Origin: an uncultured Clostridia bacterium
GTDB taxonomy: Bacteria; Bacillota; Clostridia; Christensenellales; Aristaeellaceae
Direction: 5' to 3'
Length of the DNA: 64,000 nt
NCBI GenBank assembly: GCA_944333055.1
Contig: CALVKT010000016.1
Span: 41,437 to 105,436, forward strand
The notes under the pieces are model-generated. The model did not search any database, had not been told where the DNA came from, and saw nothing but the letters and a program-made list of their open reading frames with translations. Positions 9,785 through 23,488 of the stretch are shown here, piece after piece (within the stretch, counting starts at the first letter, position 1; each line of letters opens with the position of its first letter). The translations under genes and the position numbers were made by a program.

Positions 9785-10594
9785 TTAACGCTCGTCCAGC
9801 AGCCGCTTGATCGTCTTGCGCTCGCCGTCGGCCATGATCAGCTCGTAAACGCCCGCGCCGATCATCACGAACATGCCCGCGACGCCGAGGATCGGCCAGA
9901 AGTCCGAATACCAGACCTCCGAAAGCGCCGCACCGGCAAGCACCGGGCCGAGGCAGCTGATGATCAGCGCGATGCCCTTGCCCCTGCGGCGCCGGACTTT
10001 CGCCTCCATCTGCTCGGCGAGAGATTCCAGCTTGCGCCGCAGGCGGCTGCTCAGGGAGAATCGCCCCTTCTTCACCCGTTTCCCGTCCTTCGGCTTGGCC
10101 GCCGTCACCATGGCGTACACGCCGAGGGCGATCATCGCTAACATGCCCAGCATGCCCATGATCGTGAAGAACTCGCTATGCAGCCACGCTTCCAGGGAGA
10201 CGCCAAGCATCACAGGCGTCACGCACGCCGTGCACAGCATCACGCCCAGCGCCGTCCGATGCAGATACGCGTCGCGCTCGTGGATGTAGCGCCGGGCCTG
10301 CTCCTCGGTGAGCAGCGGCCATTGGGCGTTCTTCGGCGCGCGCTCGATCTCCTCAAAGCCCTGCGCGCGCATCTGCGCCGGGATATCGCCGTATTCCTCG
10401 ATCACACGCCGCTGTGCCGCCGCCTCGTTCATCCCCTGCGCGCAGAGCGCATCGAACCGGTCGAGCATCCGCGAGAGGAGATTCACGCGATAGAGATCGG
10501 CCATCGGCTCGGATACGAAGCCGTCGGATTCCTGCAAGATGTGGCGCTTGAACGCCAGAGAGACGTCCGCGCTCGTCGTTTGACTCGCCTGCAT
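9785..10594 (-). CDS. Predicted membrane protein, function unknown
   Basis: A 269-aa protein. The N-terminal ~100 residues are soluble and helical, and the segment around RVIEEYGDIPAQMRAQGF resembles the short helical prefix (HAAS/DUF1700-like) found before membrane regions in Firmicutes. Two hydrophobic hairpins follow, giving about four membrane helices (around residues 125-145, 150-170, 200-220, 225-245), separated by a very basic stretch rich in Lys and Arg. The start ATG (10592-10594) is preceded by GGAGGGCGA and lies 2 nt after the tcdA stop, so the two are coupled. Longer readings run into tcdA in another frame. I assign no function. Confidence 0.65.
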   Translation of the reverse strand: MQASQTTSADVSLAFKRHILQESDGFVSEPMADLYRVNLLSRMLDRFDALCAQGMNEAAAQRRVIEEYGDIPAQMRAQGFEEIERAPKNAQWPLLTEEQARRYIHERDAYLHRTALGVMLCTACVTPVMLGVSLEAWLHSEFFTIMGMLGMLAMIALGVYAMVTAAKPKDGKRVKKGRFSLSSRLRRKLESLAEQMEAKVRRRRGKGIALIISCLGPVLAGAALSEVWYSDFWPILGVAGMFVMIGAGVYELIMADGERKTIKRLLDER

Positions 10595-10596
10595 GA

Positions 10597-11310
10597 TCAC
10601 TCGCCCTCCTCCATGCCCGCCAGCGCGCGCACGACCTCGCCCGCCAGAATCAGCCCGGCCACCGGCGGCACGAAGCTGACGCTGCCCGGCGCGTGACGGC
10701 CGCCCGACGCGTCGGCCACGATGTGCAGCGGTTCCTCCCTGGAAAAGACGACCCGGTGATGCGCGATGCCGCGCTTTTTGAGCTGTGCGCGCATCACGCG
10801 GCACAGCGGACAGACGCTCGTCTTTTCGATTTCCGTGACCTCAAAGCGCGTGGGATCGAGCTTGTTGCCCGCGCCCATGGCGCTGATGACCGGCACGCCC
10901 GCCGCGTGCGCGCGGCAGATGAGCGCCACCTTCGCGCTGACCGTGTCGATCGCGTCGACGATGTAATCGTATGCGCTCAGGTCGAGCGCGTCCGCGTTGT
11001 CCGGCGTGTAAAACATCCGGTGGCAGGTCACGCGCAGCTGCGGGTTGATGTCCAGCATCTGCTCGCGGATGACCTCGACCTTCGGCCGGCCCAGCGTGGA
11101 GGTCATGGCGACGGCCTGCCGGTTGATGTTGCTCAGGCTGACCACGTCGTTGTCGATCACGTCGATCGCGCCCACGCCCGCGCGCGCCAGCGCCTGTGCA
11201 CAGTGCCCGCCGACGCCGCCCACGCCGAAGACCGCCACGCGGCTCTTGCTCAAACGGGACATGCCCTCATCGCCAAAGATGAGGGCAGTCCTTGAAAATC
11301 GTTCATCCAT
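10597..11310 (-). CDS. tcdA: tRNA threonylcarbamoyladenosine dehydratase (ThiF/MoeB-fold)
   Basis: TcdA is an E1-like ATP-dependent enzyme that cyclises t6A37 to ct6A in tRNAs. The 237-aa protein opens with the family-typical DERFSRTALIFGDEGMSRL, then the nucleotide-binding VAVFGVGGVGGHCAQALARAG (about residues 25-45), DNDVVSLSNINRQ, VDAIDT, and a CPLC zinc-type pair. It ends with GSVSFVPPVAGLILAGEVVR, characteristic of TcdA rather than of ThiF or MoeB. It lies downstream of asnS (gap 21 bp) and is coupled to the membrane protein behind it. Because no MoeB is present in the Moco operon, cross-talk with that pathway could be imagined, but the sequence favours TcdA. Confidence 0.88.
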   Translation of the reverse strand: MDERFSRTALIFGDEGMSRLSKSRVAVFGVGGVGGHCAQALARAGVGAIDVIDNDVVSLSNINRQAVAMTSTLGRPKVEVIREQMLDINPQLRVTCHRMFYTPDNADALDLSAYDYIVDAIDTVSAKVALICRAHAAGVPVISAMGAGNKLDPTRFEVTEIEKTSVCPLCRVMRAQLKKRGIAHHRVVFSREEPLHIVADASGGRHAPGSVSFVPPVAGLILAGEVVRALAGMEEGE

Positions 11311-11331
11311 ATCCGCATCAATCCTGAAGAA

Positions 11332-12705
11332 TCAGAAATCGCAGTTGCCCGGCGTGCGCGGATACGGAATGACGTCGCGGATGTTCTCGATGTCCGTCAA
11401 ATACATCACCAGCCGCTCAAAGCCCATGCCGAAGCCCGCATGCGTGCATCCGCCATAGCGGCGCAGCTTGAGATACCAGTCGAGCGACTCCGTGGAGATG
11501 CCCAGCTCGTTCATGCGCGCGACGAGCAGGTCGTAGCGCGTCTCGCGCTGGCTGCCGCCCATCAGCTCGCCGGAGCCCGGCACGAGCAGATCGACTGCGG
11601 CGACGGTCTTGCCGTCGTCATTCTGGTACATGTAGAACGCCTTGATGTCCTTGGGCCAGTCGTAGACGAAGACCGGGGACTTGAAGTGCACGTCCGTCAG
11701 ATACTTCTCGTGCTCCTTGAAGATGTCCTCGCCGTACTGCGCCTCGTGCTCAAACTGCACCGGCGCGTTGCGCAGGATGGTGATGGCCTCCTCGTGCGTG
11801 ACGCGCGCGACGGTGGAATCGATGAGCGCGCGGAGCTTTTCGATCAGGTTGCTCTTGGCGTAGCCCTGCAGGAACTCCAGTTCGGGCATCGCCTTGTCGA
11901 GCACCTCGCCGACGATGGCCTTGAGGAAGTCCTCCTCCAGGTCCATCAGCTGATCGAGGTCGCAGAAGCAGACCTCCGGCTCGATCATCCAGAACTCGGC
12001 CGCGTGCGTCTTCGTGTTGGAGTTTTCCGCGCGGAACGCCGGGCCGAACGTGTAGATGCGCTTGTAGGCCATGGCGTACGTCTCGCCCTCAAGCTGACCG
12101 GTCACCGCCAGAGACGTGGCGTGGCCGAAGAAGTCGTCCTCCGCCCTGTAGGGCTTGCCCATCTCCCCGGTGGTGACGGTGAACGTGTTGCCCGCGCCCT
12201 CCGCGTCGTTGCCGGTGATCAGCGGCGTGTGCACGTAGACGTAGCCGCGCGTCTGGAAGTAGTTGTGGATCGCCTGCGCCGCGATGGAGCGCACGCGGAA
12301 CACGGCCTGAAACAGGCGCGTGCGCGGACGCAGGTACGCGATCTCGCGCAGGAATTCGAGGCTGTGGCGCTTGGGCTGGAGCGGATAGTCCTCCGTGCAG
12401 TCGCCCTCCAGCGCGATGCGCTCGGCCTGCATCTCCAGCTGTCCCCTGGGGCTGAGCACGAGCGCGCCGGTCGCGCAGACGGCCGAGCCGTTGCGGATGG
12501 CCTGCACGCGCGCGAAATCCTCCACACGCTCGTCGTACACGATCTGCATCGGCGCGAGCACAGTGCCGTCAAAAAACTCGATGAAGCCGATATTCTTCTG
12601 CTTGCGATGGTTGCGCACCCAGCCCTGCACGGTCACCGTTTTGCCCGCAAACGCCTGCTGATCCGCCGCGATCTCGCGCAGATCCACCACTTTGATGTCG
12701 TCCAT
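11332..12705 (-). CDS. asnS: Asparaginyl-tRNA synthetase
   Basis: AsnRS charges tRNA-Asn with asparagine. The 457-aa class IIb enzyme has the N-terminal OB-fold anticodon domain ([20 protein letters not shown] at about residues 22-41), motif 2 in [20 protein letters not shown], and motif 3 [20 protein letters not shown] near the C-terminus. The length is typical. The ribosome binding site is AAGGCGG. The promoter at 12765-12793 has a 17-nt spacer; no T-box is present in the 60-nt leader. It heads the asnS-tcdA-membrane protein unit. Confidence 0.95.
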   Translation of the reverse strand: MDDIKVVDLREIAADQQAFAGKTVTVQGWVRNHRKQKNIGFIEFFDGTVLAPMQIVYDERVEDFARVQAIRNGSAVCATGALVLSPRGQLEMQAERIALEGDCTEDYPLQPKRHSLEFLREIAYLRPRTRLFQAVFRVRSIAAQAIHNYFQTRGYVYVHTPLITGNDAEGAGNTFTVTTGEMGKPYRAEDDFFGHATSLAVTGQLEGETYAMAYKRIYTFGPAFRAENSNTKTHAAEFWMIEPEVCFCDLDQLMDLEEDFLKAIVGEVLDKAMPELEFLQGYAKSNLIEKLRALIDSTVARVTHEEAITILRNAPVQFEHEAQYGEDIFKEHEKYLTDVHFKSPVFVYDWPKDIKAFYMYQNDDGKTVAAVDLLVPGSGELMGGSQRETRYDLLVARMNELGISTESLDWYLKLRRYGGCTHAGFGMGFERLVMYLTDIENIRDVIPYPRTPGNCDF

Positions 12706-12764
12706 AAGCCGCCTTCTTTCCGCGCATACATGCTGCTGCGCGTGTTTTGAAATCAGATGGGGAT

Positions 12765-12793
12765 ATCATATCAAAAAAGCGAAGGAATGGCAA
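12765..12793 (-). promoter_or_regulatory. Promoter of asnS
   Basis: On the minus strand TTGCCA (12788-12793) and TATGAT (12765-12770) are 17 nt apart. The -35 box nearly touches the end of the upstream transporter gene. Confidence 0.55.
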
Positions 12794-12796
12794 GGG

Positions 12797-13693
12797 TCAA
12801 TCGCGCTTCCCCCCGCGTCTGGCCGCGAGCATCTCGCCATAGGTGTACATCGCCAGACCGGCGATGACCGTCAGGCCGCCGATGAGCAGCGGCACGGTCA
12901 CCGGCTCGTCAAAGAGCAGAAGCGACCAGATGGCCGCGCCGATGGGCTCGCCCAGCAGCGCAAAGGACACGACGTCCGCGCTGACGTAGCCCAGCAGGTA
13001 CGTCATGAGCGCATGGCCGCCCAGCGTGCACGCCAGCGCCAGCACGATGATGCCGCCCAGCGATTCTTTCGTCGCATGCAGCCCGCCGGTGAACGGGGAA
13101 ATGCACAGCAGGCAGAGCGCCGTGACGATGTACACGAACGTCATGTAGCCCAGCGCGGGCAGGTCGCGGCGCGCCGCGCGGCCGCAGAGCCAGTGCCCCG
13201 CGATGAACATCGCGCCCAGCAGCGCGAGCACGTCGCCCAGCAGGCTGCCGTGTTCGCCGGTCATCGAGAGCAGCGCGATGAGCGCCGCGCCGATGATGGC
13301 CACGATCGCGCCGGGCACGGCCTCGCGCTTGATCGGCTCGTGCAGCAGGATGCCCGAAAGCGCCGCGACGAACAGCGGCTGCGTGCACACCAGCGCCGTG
13401 GAGACGAACGTGGAGGCAAAGCTCAGGCTGGTCATCCACGCCGTGTAATGCAGCGCAAGCAGGAAGCCCGCCGCGCAGGCCAGCAGCAGCTGCCGCCTGG
13501 GCGCGCGCAGCACGGCGAGCAGCTCGCCGCTGCGGATGGCCGGCACCAGCAGCACCAGCGCCGTCAGGCACATGCGGCCAAAGGCGATGGTCACGGGCGA
13601 CGCGCCGCACGCCAGCGACCACTTGACCATCGGGCCGGAGATGCTCACGCCGGCGACGGCCAGAAATACGAGTAAACCCTTGTTCATCTTCAT
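12797..13693 (-). CDS. EamA/DMT-superfamily transporter
   Basis: A 298-aa inner-membrane protein with ten predicted membrane segments arranged as two EamA repeats (first about residues 5-135, second about 150-285). The conserved second-repeat end SFALLGEPIGAAIWSLLLFDEPVT is the usual EamA signature. Substrate cannot be read from the sequence; relatives export amino acids, nucleosides or drugs. The start ATG (13691-13693) has a GGGAGAAG ribosome binding site. It lies between gyrA, which ends in a terminator, and asnS, which has its own promoter. Confidence 0.82.
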   Translation of the reverse strand: MKMNKGLLVFLAVAGVSISGPMVKWSLACGASPVTIAFGRMCLTALVLLVPAIRSGELLAVLRAPRRQLLLACAAGFLLALHYTAWMTSLSFASTFVSTALVCTQPLFVAALSGILLHEPIKREAVPGAIVAIIGAALIALLSMTGEHGSLLGDVLALLGAMFIAGHWLCGRAARRDLPALGYMTFVYIVTALCLLCISPFTGGLHATKESLGGIIVLALACTLGGHALMTYLLGYVSADVVSFALLGEPIGAAIWSLLLFDEPVTVPLLIGGLTVIAGLAMYTYGEMLAARRGGKRD

Positions 13694-13711
13694 GCAGTCT
13701 TCTCCCGATGC

Positions 13712-13751
13712 GAAAAGGGAGCCGGCCGGGCCCCGCCCACCGGCTTCCCCT
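13712..13751 (-). terminator. Intrinsic terminator downstream of gyrA
   Basis: On the minus strand a GC-rich hairpin (GGGAAGCCGG with CCGGCUCCC, large GC loop) is followed by UUUUC. It closes the remB-gyrB-gyrA unit. Confidence 0.65.
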
Positions 13752-13762
13752 CGCGTGATGCT

Positions 13763-16270
<2,508 letters not shown>

Positions 16271-16287
16271 AGGTCCTTCCTCCCTTC

Positions 16288-18625
<2,338 letters not shown>

Positions 18626-18692
18626 GAAGCCTCCGCTTGCCTGCCGGCAGGACATTTGATGTGCGCTGCCGGCCGGATTTTCTTACCATAAT

Positions 18693-18721
18693 AGTATACC
18701 AAATTTTACGCGTTTTTTCAA
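18693..18721 (-). promoter_or_regulatory. Promoter of remB-gyrB-gyrA
   Basis: On the minus strand TTGAAA (18716-18721) and TATACT (18693-18698) are separated by 17 nt, about 70 nt upstream of the remB start. Confidence 0.75.
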
Positions 18722-18754
18722 ATGCCGGACAGGTTTTTCCAGCGCTTTTGACGC

Positions 18755-18797
18755 AAAAAAACACACAAAAATTAGGCGCTGCTTTCAGCGCCTTTTT
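18755..18797 (-). terminator. Intrinsic terminator between GNAT gene and remB
   Basis: The hairpin GGCGCUG / CAGCGCC (4-nt loop) is flanked by T-rich runs on both strands: AATTTTTGTGTG on the minus side and TTTTT on the plus side. It most likely ends the minus-strand GNAT transcript. Confidence 0.7.
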
Positions 18798-18828
18798 CGT
18801 ATAAAACCGGGCGATCTGCGCCGGCCTT

Positions 18829-19554
18829 TTACATCGAATCGTTCGTGATCCAGTAGGACAGGCTGCCCGCCTCCTCCATGCCCAGCCGCCTTTGCAGGCT
18901 GCGCGAGGCGGCGTTGTCCACCGCCACCTGGCAAAACGGCGTGTGCCCGCGCAGCATCGTGCGTCGGATGTTCGCCCGTTCGAGCGTGAAGCCCAGATGA
19001 TGCCGCCTGTATGCGGGCATGATGTGCAAAAGGCCCATCGAGCCCTCGATGTGCTCGCCGATAAAGCCCGCCAGCGCCCCGTCCACGTACGCGCCGATCA
19101 TCGCGCCGTCGGCCACGCGCCCGGCGAGGTACGCACGATCCGCATGACCGTAGTTCGCATAGAGAAAGTCGACGTGCGTCTCGTCGAGCCGGCGGATGTC
19201 CGCGCCGTCCGCCTCCGGCGGCAGTTCGCCGTAATAGGCGTAGTTGACGTACGGCACCGCGCGGCCGTATCCAAACGCCTCGCGGATGGCACGCACCTTC
19301 TGAATGCCGATCGCGCCGTGGAGCACGATGGCGCCGCCGTCGTGCGGCAGGCGCATGGCCATGTCCGTCATGCGCGCCGGATCGCCGGCGAGCATGTACA
19401 GCCCGGCGCGCCGGTGGCGCAGCAGCACGCCCAGCTCGCCCGCCTCCATCACGTCGGCCTGCCCGCGCGCCATGGTGTCGACCATCTCCTCGTAATACGC
19501 CCGGTCGCCATAGCCGCGCAAAATGGCCGCGGCGCGCGCTTCCTTTTCCGTCAT
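18829..19554 (-). CDS. GNAT-family N-acetyltransferase (FR47-like)
   Basis: A 241-aa protein. The C-terminal ~100 residues form a GNAT domain: GAMIGAYVDGALAGFIGEHIEGSMG for the central strands, then the acetyl-CoA-binding region HIMPAYRRHHLGFTLERANI and VAVDNAASRSLQRRLGM, as in FR47-like enzymes. The N-terminal half (about residues 1-120) is a divergent acyltransferase-like lobe. Substrate is unknown. It lies directly downstream of nrdG (gap 12 bp) with an AGGAGA ribosome binding site, so it is probably cotranscribed with nrdDG, though no functional link is evident. Confidence 0.78.
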   Translation of the reverse strand: MTEKEARAAAILRGYGDRAYYEEMVDTMARGQADVMEAGELGVLLRHRRAGLYMLAGDPARMTDMAMRLPHDGGAIVLHGAIGIQKVRAIREAFGYGRAVPYVNYAYYGELPPEADGADIRRLDETHVDFLYANYGHADRAYLAGRVADGAMIGAYVDGALAGFIGEHIEGSMGLLHIMPAYRRHHLGFTLERANIRRTMLRGHTPFCQVAVDNAASRSLQRRLGMEEAGSLSYWITNDSM

Positions 19555-19566
19555 GTGCGTTCTCCT

Positions 19567-20073
19567 TTACCAGACGTCCGGTTCAAACAGGCGGATCTCG
19601 CCCGCCTCGCGCGTCCTGTTCATGTCGATCAGCCGCTGGTTGCGGCTGCCGCAGTAGAGCAGATCGAGCGACCGCTCATGCGCGATGTACGGGCCGTCCA
19701 CCAGCACATCCACAAGGCCCAGCAGGCGCATGCGGTCCGGCCTGTTTTCCGCCATCAGCGCCTCCAGCGTGAAGCCCGTGTAGCACCAGACGTTTAATCC
19801 CCTGTCGCGCGCGGCCTGCGCCACCTCGCACAGCGCCTGCGCCTGCATCATCGGTTCCCCGCCGGTGAGCGTCACGCCGCGCACGAGCGGATTGGCGCCC
19901 AGCTTTGCGATGATCGCCTCGGTCGTCGATGCGTATCCGCCCGCAAAGTCGTGCGTCTCCGGGTTGTGGCAGCCCGCACAGCCGTGCGGACAGCCCTGAA
20001 CGAAGACGGCCAGGCGATAGCCCGGCCCGTCCACGATCGATTCGGGCACGATGCCCGCCAATCGAATGTCCAT
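19567..20073 (-). CDS. nrdG: Anaerobic ribonucleoside-triphosphate reductase activating protein
   Basis: NrdG is the radical-SAM enzyme that generates the glycyl radical in NrdD. The 168-aa protein has [18 protein letters not shown] at the start, the CxxxCxxC cluster motif in [10 protein letters not shown] (about residues 29-38), and the SAM-binding [12 protein letters not shown]. Length is typical (150-180 aa). It follows nrdD by 18 bp with its own GAGGAAGAG ribosome binding site, the standard nrdD-nrdG order. Confidence 0.95.
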   Translation of the reverse strand: MDIRLAGIVPESIVDGPGYRLAVFVQGCPHGCAGCHNPETHDFAGGYASTTEAIIAKLGANPLVRGVTLTGGEPMMQAQALCEVAQAARDRGLNVWCYTGFTLEALMAENRPDRMRLLGLVDVLVDGPYIAHERSLDLLYCGSRNQRLIDMNRTREAGEIRLFEPDVW

Positions 20074-20091
20074 GTTCTCTTCCTCTTGCGC

Positions 20092-22416
20092 TCAGTCCTC
20101 CGCCATGCCGTGCTTGAGGCGGTCGTGTTCCTCTTTGCGCTTGGCATTGTTCCAGCGGTCCATCGTGCCCACGAGATAGCCCGTGATCCGGCGGATGCGC
20201 TCAAAGTGCACCTCTTCCTCGTGCCGTCCGCACTTGGGGCAGCTGTCGCCGATGATGCCGTTGTAGCCGCACACCGGGTCGCGGTCGACCGGGTGGTTGC
20301 TGGAGCCGTAGCCGATGCCCGCGTCGTGCATGGCGCGCACGACGGCCTCAAACGCATCGAGGTTCTTCGTCGGGTCGCCATCCATCTCGATGTAAGAGAT
20401 GTGGCCGGCGTTGGTCAGCGCGTGATACGGCCCCTCGATGTTGATCTTGTCAAACGCGCTGATGGGATAATACACCGGCACGTGGAAGCTGTTGGTGTAA
20501 TACTCGCGGTCGGTCACGCCGGGAATGACGCCGTAGCGCTCGCGATCTATCTTCACGAAGCGGCCGGAGAGGCCCTCCGCGGGCGTGGCCAGCAGCGTGT
20601 AGTTCATCTTGCGCTGATTCGAGATCTCGTCGAGCTGCCTGCGCATGCGCGAGATGATCTCAAGGCCCAGCTTCTGGGCGCGCGCACTTTGGCCGTGGTG
20701 CTCGCCGATGAGCGCGATCAGCGTCTCCGCCAGGCCGATGAATCCCACGGACAGCGTCCCGTGCTTGAGCACCTCGCGCACCTCGTCCTCCCAGGAGAGC
20801 TTTTCGCTGTCCAGCCAGACGCCCTCGCCCATCAGGAACGGATAATTGCGCACCTTCTTGTGCGCCTGAATCTCAAAGCGCTCGTCGAGCTGCTCGATGA
20901 CCATCCGCATGCGATCATCGAGCATCCGGTAGAACGCGTCGATGTCGCCCTTGGCCTCGATGGCGATGCGCGGCAGGTTGATGGAGGTGAAGGACAGGTT
21001 GCCGCGTCGGTTGCAGACCTCGCGCGTCGGGTCGTAGACGTTGCCGATGACGCGGGTGCGGCAGCCCATGTAGGCGATCTCCGTCTCGCGATGGCCGGGC
21101 TTGTAGTATTGCAGGTTGAACGGCGCATCCACGAACGAGAAGTTCGGGAACAGGCGCTTGGCGCTCACGCGGCAGGCCAGGCGGAACAGGTCGTAGTTGG
21201 GGTCGCCGGGGTTGTAGCTGACGCCCTCCTTGACGCGGAAGATTTGAATCGGGAAGATCGGCGTCTCGCCCTGCCCCAGGCCGCTCTCGGTGACCAGCAG
21301 CAGATTGCGCATGACCATGCGGCCCTCCGGCGAGGTGTCCATGCCGTAGTTGATGGAGGAGAACGGCGTCTGCGCGCCCGCGCGGGAGTGCATGGTGTTC
21401 AGGTTGTGGATGAACGCCTCCATCGCCTGATACGTGCGCCGCTCCGTCTCGCGATAGCCGCGGTTGATCGCATAGCGCATGATGCGATCGGCGGTCTCGG
21501 CGGTCGTCATCTCCAGCAGGCGGCCGCGCAGCTCGGTCTCAAACGCCTCGTTGGGCTTGAGCGTGGGCACGAGCCCCGTCTCCTCGTAAATCTGGCGCAG
21601 AAGCTGCTTGGCGTCGTCGTCGCCGGCGCGGTGCATGAGCACGAGGTCCAGCCCCGCGCCCAGCGCCCGGCGGTATTCCTTGATATACGTCTTGGCCACG
21701 CCCGGCGCCATGTCGTAATCGAAGCTGGCGATCGCCTGTCCGCCGTGCTGGTCGTTCTGGTTGGACTGGATGGCGATGCACGCCAGCGAGGCGTAGCTGC
21801 CGATGTCCTGCGGCTCGCGCAGCACGCCGTGGCCCGTGGAGAAGCCGCCCTCAAAGAGCTGCGTCAGATCGATCTGCGTGCAGGTGGTCGTCAGCGTCAA
21901 AAAGTCGAGGTCGTGAATGTGGATGTCGCCATCGCGGTGCGCCCGCGCGTGCTCCGGGTTGAGCACATACATGTCGTAAAACTGCTTGGCGCTCTCGCTG
22001 CCGTACTTGAGCATGGTGCCCATCGCCGTGTCGCCGTCGATGTTCGCATTCTCACGCTTGACATCCGAATCCGCCGCATCCTTGAACGTGATGTCCTGCA
22101 AAATGTGCATCAGGCGCGTCTTCGCCTCGCGGGCGCGGCTGCGCTCGGCGCGGTAGAGGATGTACGCTTTGGCCGTCCTGGCGTAGCCCTCCTCGATGAG
22201 CACGCGCTCCACCACGTCCTGCACGCCCTCCACCGTCGGCGTGTCGATGCTCTCGTCGCGATTGATCTCGCGCGTGACGATGCGCGCCAGCCGCTGCGCC
22301 TCCTCGCGCCCCTTGGCGCTGTCCGCCGCCTCAAACGCGCGCAGAATCGCCGCGACGATCTTCTCTTCCTCATAGGCGACCGTTCGTCCGTCGCGCTTGA
22401 TGATTTTCTCCGGCAT
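20092..22416 (-). CDS. nrdD: Anaerobic (class III) ribonucleoside-triphosphate reductase
   Basis: NrdD makes dNTPs without oxygen using a glycyl radical. The ~774-aa product has an N-terminal ATP-cone (IIKRDGRTVAYEEEKIVAAI), the pyruvate-formate-lyase-like barrel, a C-terminal zinc ribbon CGYNGIIGDSCPKCG, and the radical glycine in RRITGYLVGTM near the end. I prefer the ATG at 22414-22416, which has GGGGGA 7 nt upstream; an in-frame ATG 15 nt earlier is possible. A NrdR-box-like site lies in the promoter region at 22490-22505. With nrdG it indicates DNA precursor synthesis under anaerobic conditions. Confidence 0.95.
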   Translation of the reverse strand: MPEKIIKRDGRTVAYEEEKIVAAILRAFEAADSAKGREEAQRLARIVTREINRDESIDTPTVEGVQDVVERVLIEEGYARTAKAYILYRAERSRAREAKTRLMHILQDITFKDAADSDVKRENANIDGDTAMGTMLKYGSESAKQFYDMYVLNPEHARAHRDGDIHIHDLDFLTLTTTCTQIDLTQLFEGGFSTGHGVLREPQDIGSYASLACIAIQSNQNDQHGGQAIASFDYDMAPGVAKTYIKEYRRALGAGLDLVLMHRAGDDDAKQLLRQIYEETGLVPTLKPNEAFETELRGRLLEMTTAETADRIMRYAINRGYRETERRTYQAMEAFIHNLNTMHSRAGAQTPFSSINYGMDTSPEGRMVMRNLLLVTESGLGQGETPIFPIQIFRVKEGVSYNPGDPNYDLFRLACRVSAKRLFPNFSFVDAPFNLQYYKPGHRETEIAYMGCRTRVIGNVYDPTREVCNRRGNLSFTSINLPRIAIEAKGDIDAFYRMLDDRMRMVIEQLDERFEIQAHKKVRNYPFLMGEGVWLDSEKLSWEDEVREVLKHGTLSVGFIGLAETLIALIGEHHGQSARAQKLGLEIISRMRRQLDEISNQRKMNYTLLATPAEGLSGRFVKIDRERYGVIPGVTDREYYTNSFHVPVYYPISAFDKINIEGPYHALTNAGHISYIEMDGDPTKNLDAFEAVVRAMHDAGIGYGSSNHPVDRDPVCGYNGIIGDSCPKCGRHEEEVHFERIRRITGYLVGTMDRWNNAKRKEEHDRLKHGMAED

Positions 22417-22489
22417 CCCGTCATCCCCCATTCGTTGCTCTTTGTAAAGCCAACACGTTCAAACATGTTGTACACATCCGCATTGACCG

Positions 22490-22505
22490 ACACCATATCT
22501 TGTGC
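22490..22505. promoter_or_regulatory. Candidate NrdR box upstream of nrdD
   Basis: The 16-mer ACACCATATCTTGTGC agrees with the recalled NrdR consensus ACACWATATATWGTGT at 13 positions and is near-palindromic. A clear second box at the usual ~30-bp spacing is not seen, only a weak candidate around 22461-22478. Confidence 0.45.
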
Positions 22506-22580
22506 CGGTGCGGGATTTATGATACAACATGCGCGCGTGCCTGTCAAGCGGACAGTTCGCGCCGTTTAAGGACATGTAAA

Positions 22581-22615
22581 GCCAAAAAGCGAGACGATAC
22601 AAGCCGTATCGCCTC
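22581..22615 (-). terminator. Intrinsic terminator after the 22662-23354 gene
   Basis: Minus strand GAGGCGAUAC-GGCUU-GUAUCGUCUC followed by GCUUUUUGGC gives a 10-bp stem (one G-U pair) and a U-run. Confidence 0.75.
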
Positions 22616-22661
22616 TTTGTTTCTATAAGATTAAATCCTTGTAACAAATTGCGCCTCTGCC

Positions 22662-23354
22662 TCAGAAGAGCACGGCGGGCTGCTCCTGTTTCTCCTCGCC
22701 GTATCCCTCCGGCTTTTCGGTGCGGTAGCGCTCCAGCAGGAGATTGATCATGCCGACGGCATGATCCTCGTTGCCGTTGTAATCCATGACGCACAGCACG
22801 CTGCCCGCCGGGTCGTTGCCAAAGTTCAGCAGGCCATACAGGTCATCTGCGGGGATGCCGTATACGCCCTCCTCGCCCGCGCTGTTCTGGCTGATGCCGT
22901 TTGTCAGGTCGATGCCCGTCACATCGATCGCGCCGCTTTCGATATAGGGCGTCAGCTCCATGAACGCGTGCTCCGCGCCGTCGGAGGCGAGCTTGTTCAT
23001 CTCGCTGAGCGGCATCAGGCACACGTCGCCCTGCTGCGCCGCAGTATAGGCGGAAAACTGCATCGGTGCGTACATGTCGTCCCCGGCGAGGTCGATGTTG
23101 AGCACGGTCAGCTCCTCCTGCTCCGGATACCGCTCAAAGAACAGTGGGGAGATGTCCTCCTGCAGCGCGACCGCATCGCAGTATCCGTTGAGGATGTACA
23201 GCTCGATCTTCTTCTCCTCCGGCGGCCTGTAGGCCGTCATGGTGAACGCGACATCCACCACCGCCGCGCACAGGGCGGTCAGCAGCAGATACTTCCACCA
23301 GTTGTAATTCCAATGATGCCTGATCCACTTTTTCGATATGCGATTCTCCGCCAT
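22662..23354 (-). CDS. Membrane-anchored extracellular protein, function unknown
   Basis: I do not recognise this 230-aa protein. It has a short basic N-terminus rich in Trp and aromatic residues (KKWIRHHWNYNWWKY), one membrane segment at about residues 21-43, and an acidic extracellular domain of ~185 residues. Motifs such as LNIDLAGDDMYAPMQFSAYTA and GDVCLMPLSEMNKLA loosely recall extracytoplasmic solute-binding lobes, but no confident match can be made. The start is the ATG at 23352-23354 with AGGAGG upstream; longer readings lack a ribosome binding site. It stands alone between two terminators. Confidence 0.65.
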   Translation of the reverse strand: MAENRISKKWIRHHWNYNWWKYLLLTALCAAVVDVAFTMTAYRPPEEKKIELYILNGYCDAVALQEDISPLFFERYPEQEELTVLNIDLAGDDMYAPMQFSAYTAAQQGDVCLMPLSEMNKLASDGAEHAFMELTPYIESGAIDVTGIDLTNGISQNSAGEEGVYGIPADDLYGLLNFGNDPAGSVLCVMDYNGNEDHAVGMINLLLERYRTEKPEGYGEEKQEQPAVLF

Positions 23355-23445
23355 AACCCGGCCTCCTTGAGCGCTTTGCCGTACTATGATAGCACGCCTG
23401 CACGCCGCGTTCAAGCGAAAATTCCGTCCGGTTAGTCGCCTCGCG

Positions 23446-23478
23446 CAAAAAAAGCCCCGCTTCGCCGGGAAGCGGGGC
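23446..23478 (-). terminator. Intrinsic terminator of the glycerate kinase operon
   Basis: Minus strand GCCCCGCUU-CCCGGC-GAAGCGGGGC followed by seven U residues, 11 bp after the glycerate kinase stop. Confidence 0.85.
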
Positions 23479-23488
23479 CTGCACGCCG

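Noticed and set aside
10597..11310. moeB-type activating enzyme for the Moco pathway
   Set aside because: The N- and C-terminal signatures fit TcdA, and the gene is coupled to asnS rather than to Mo genes.
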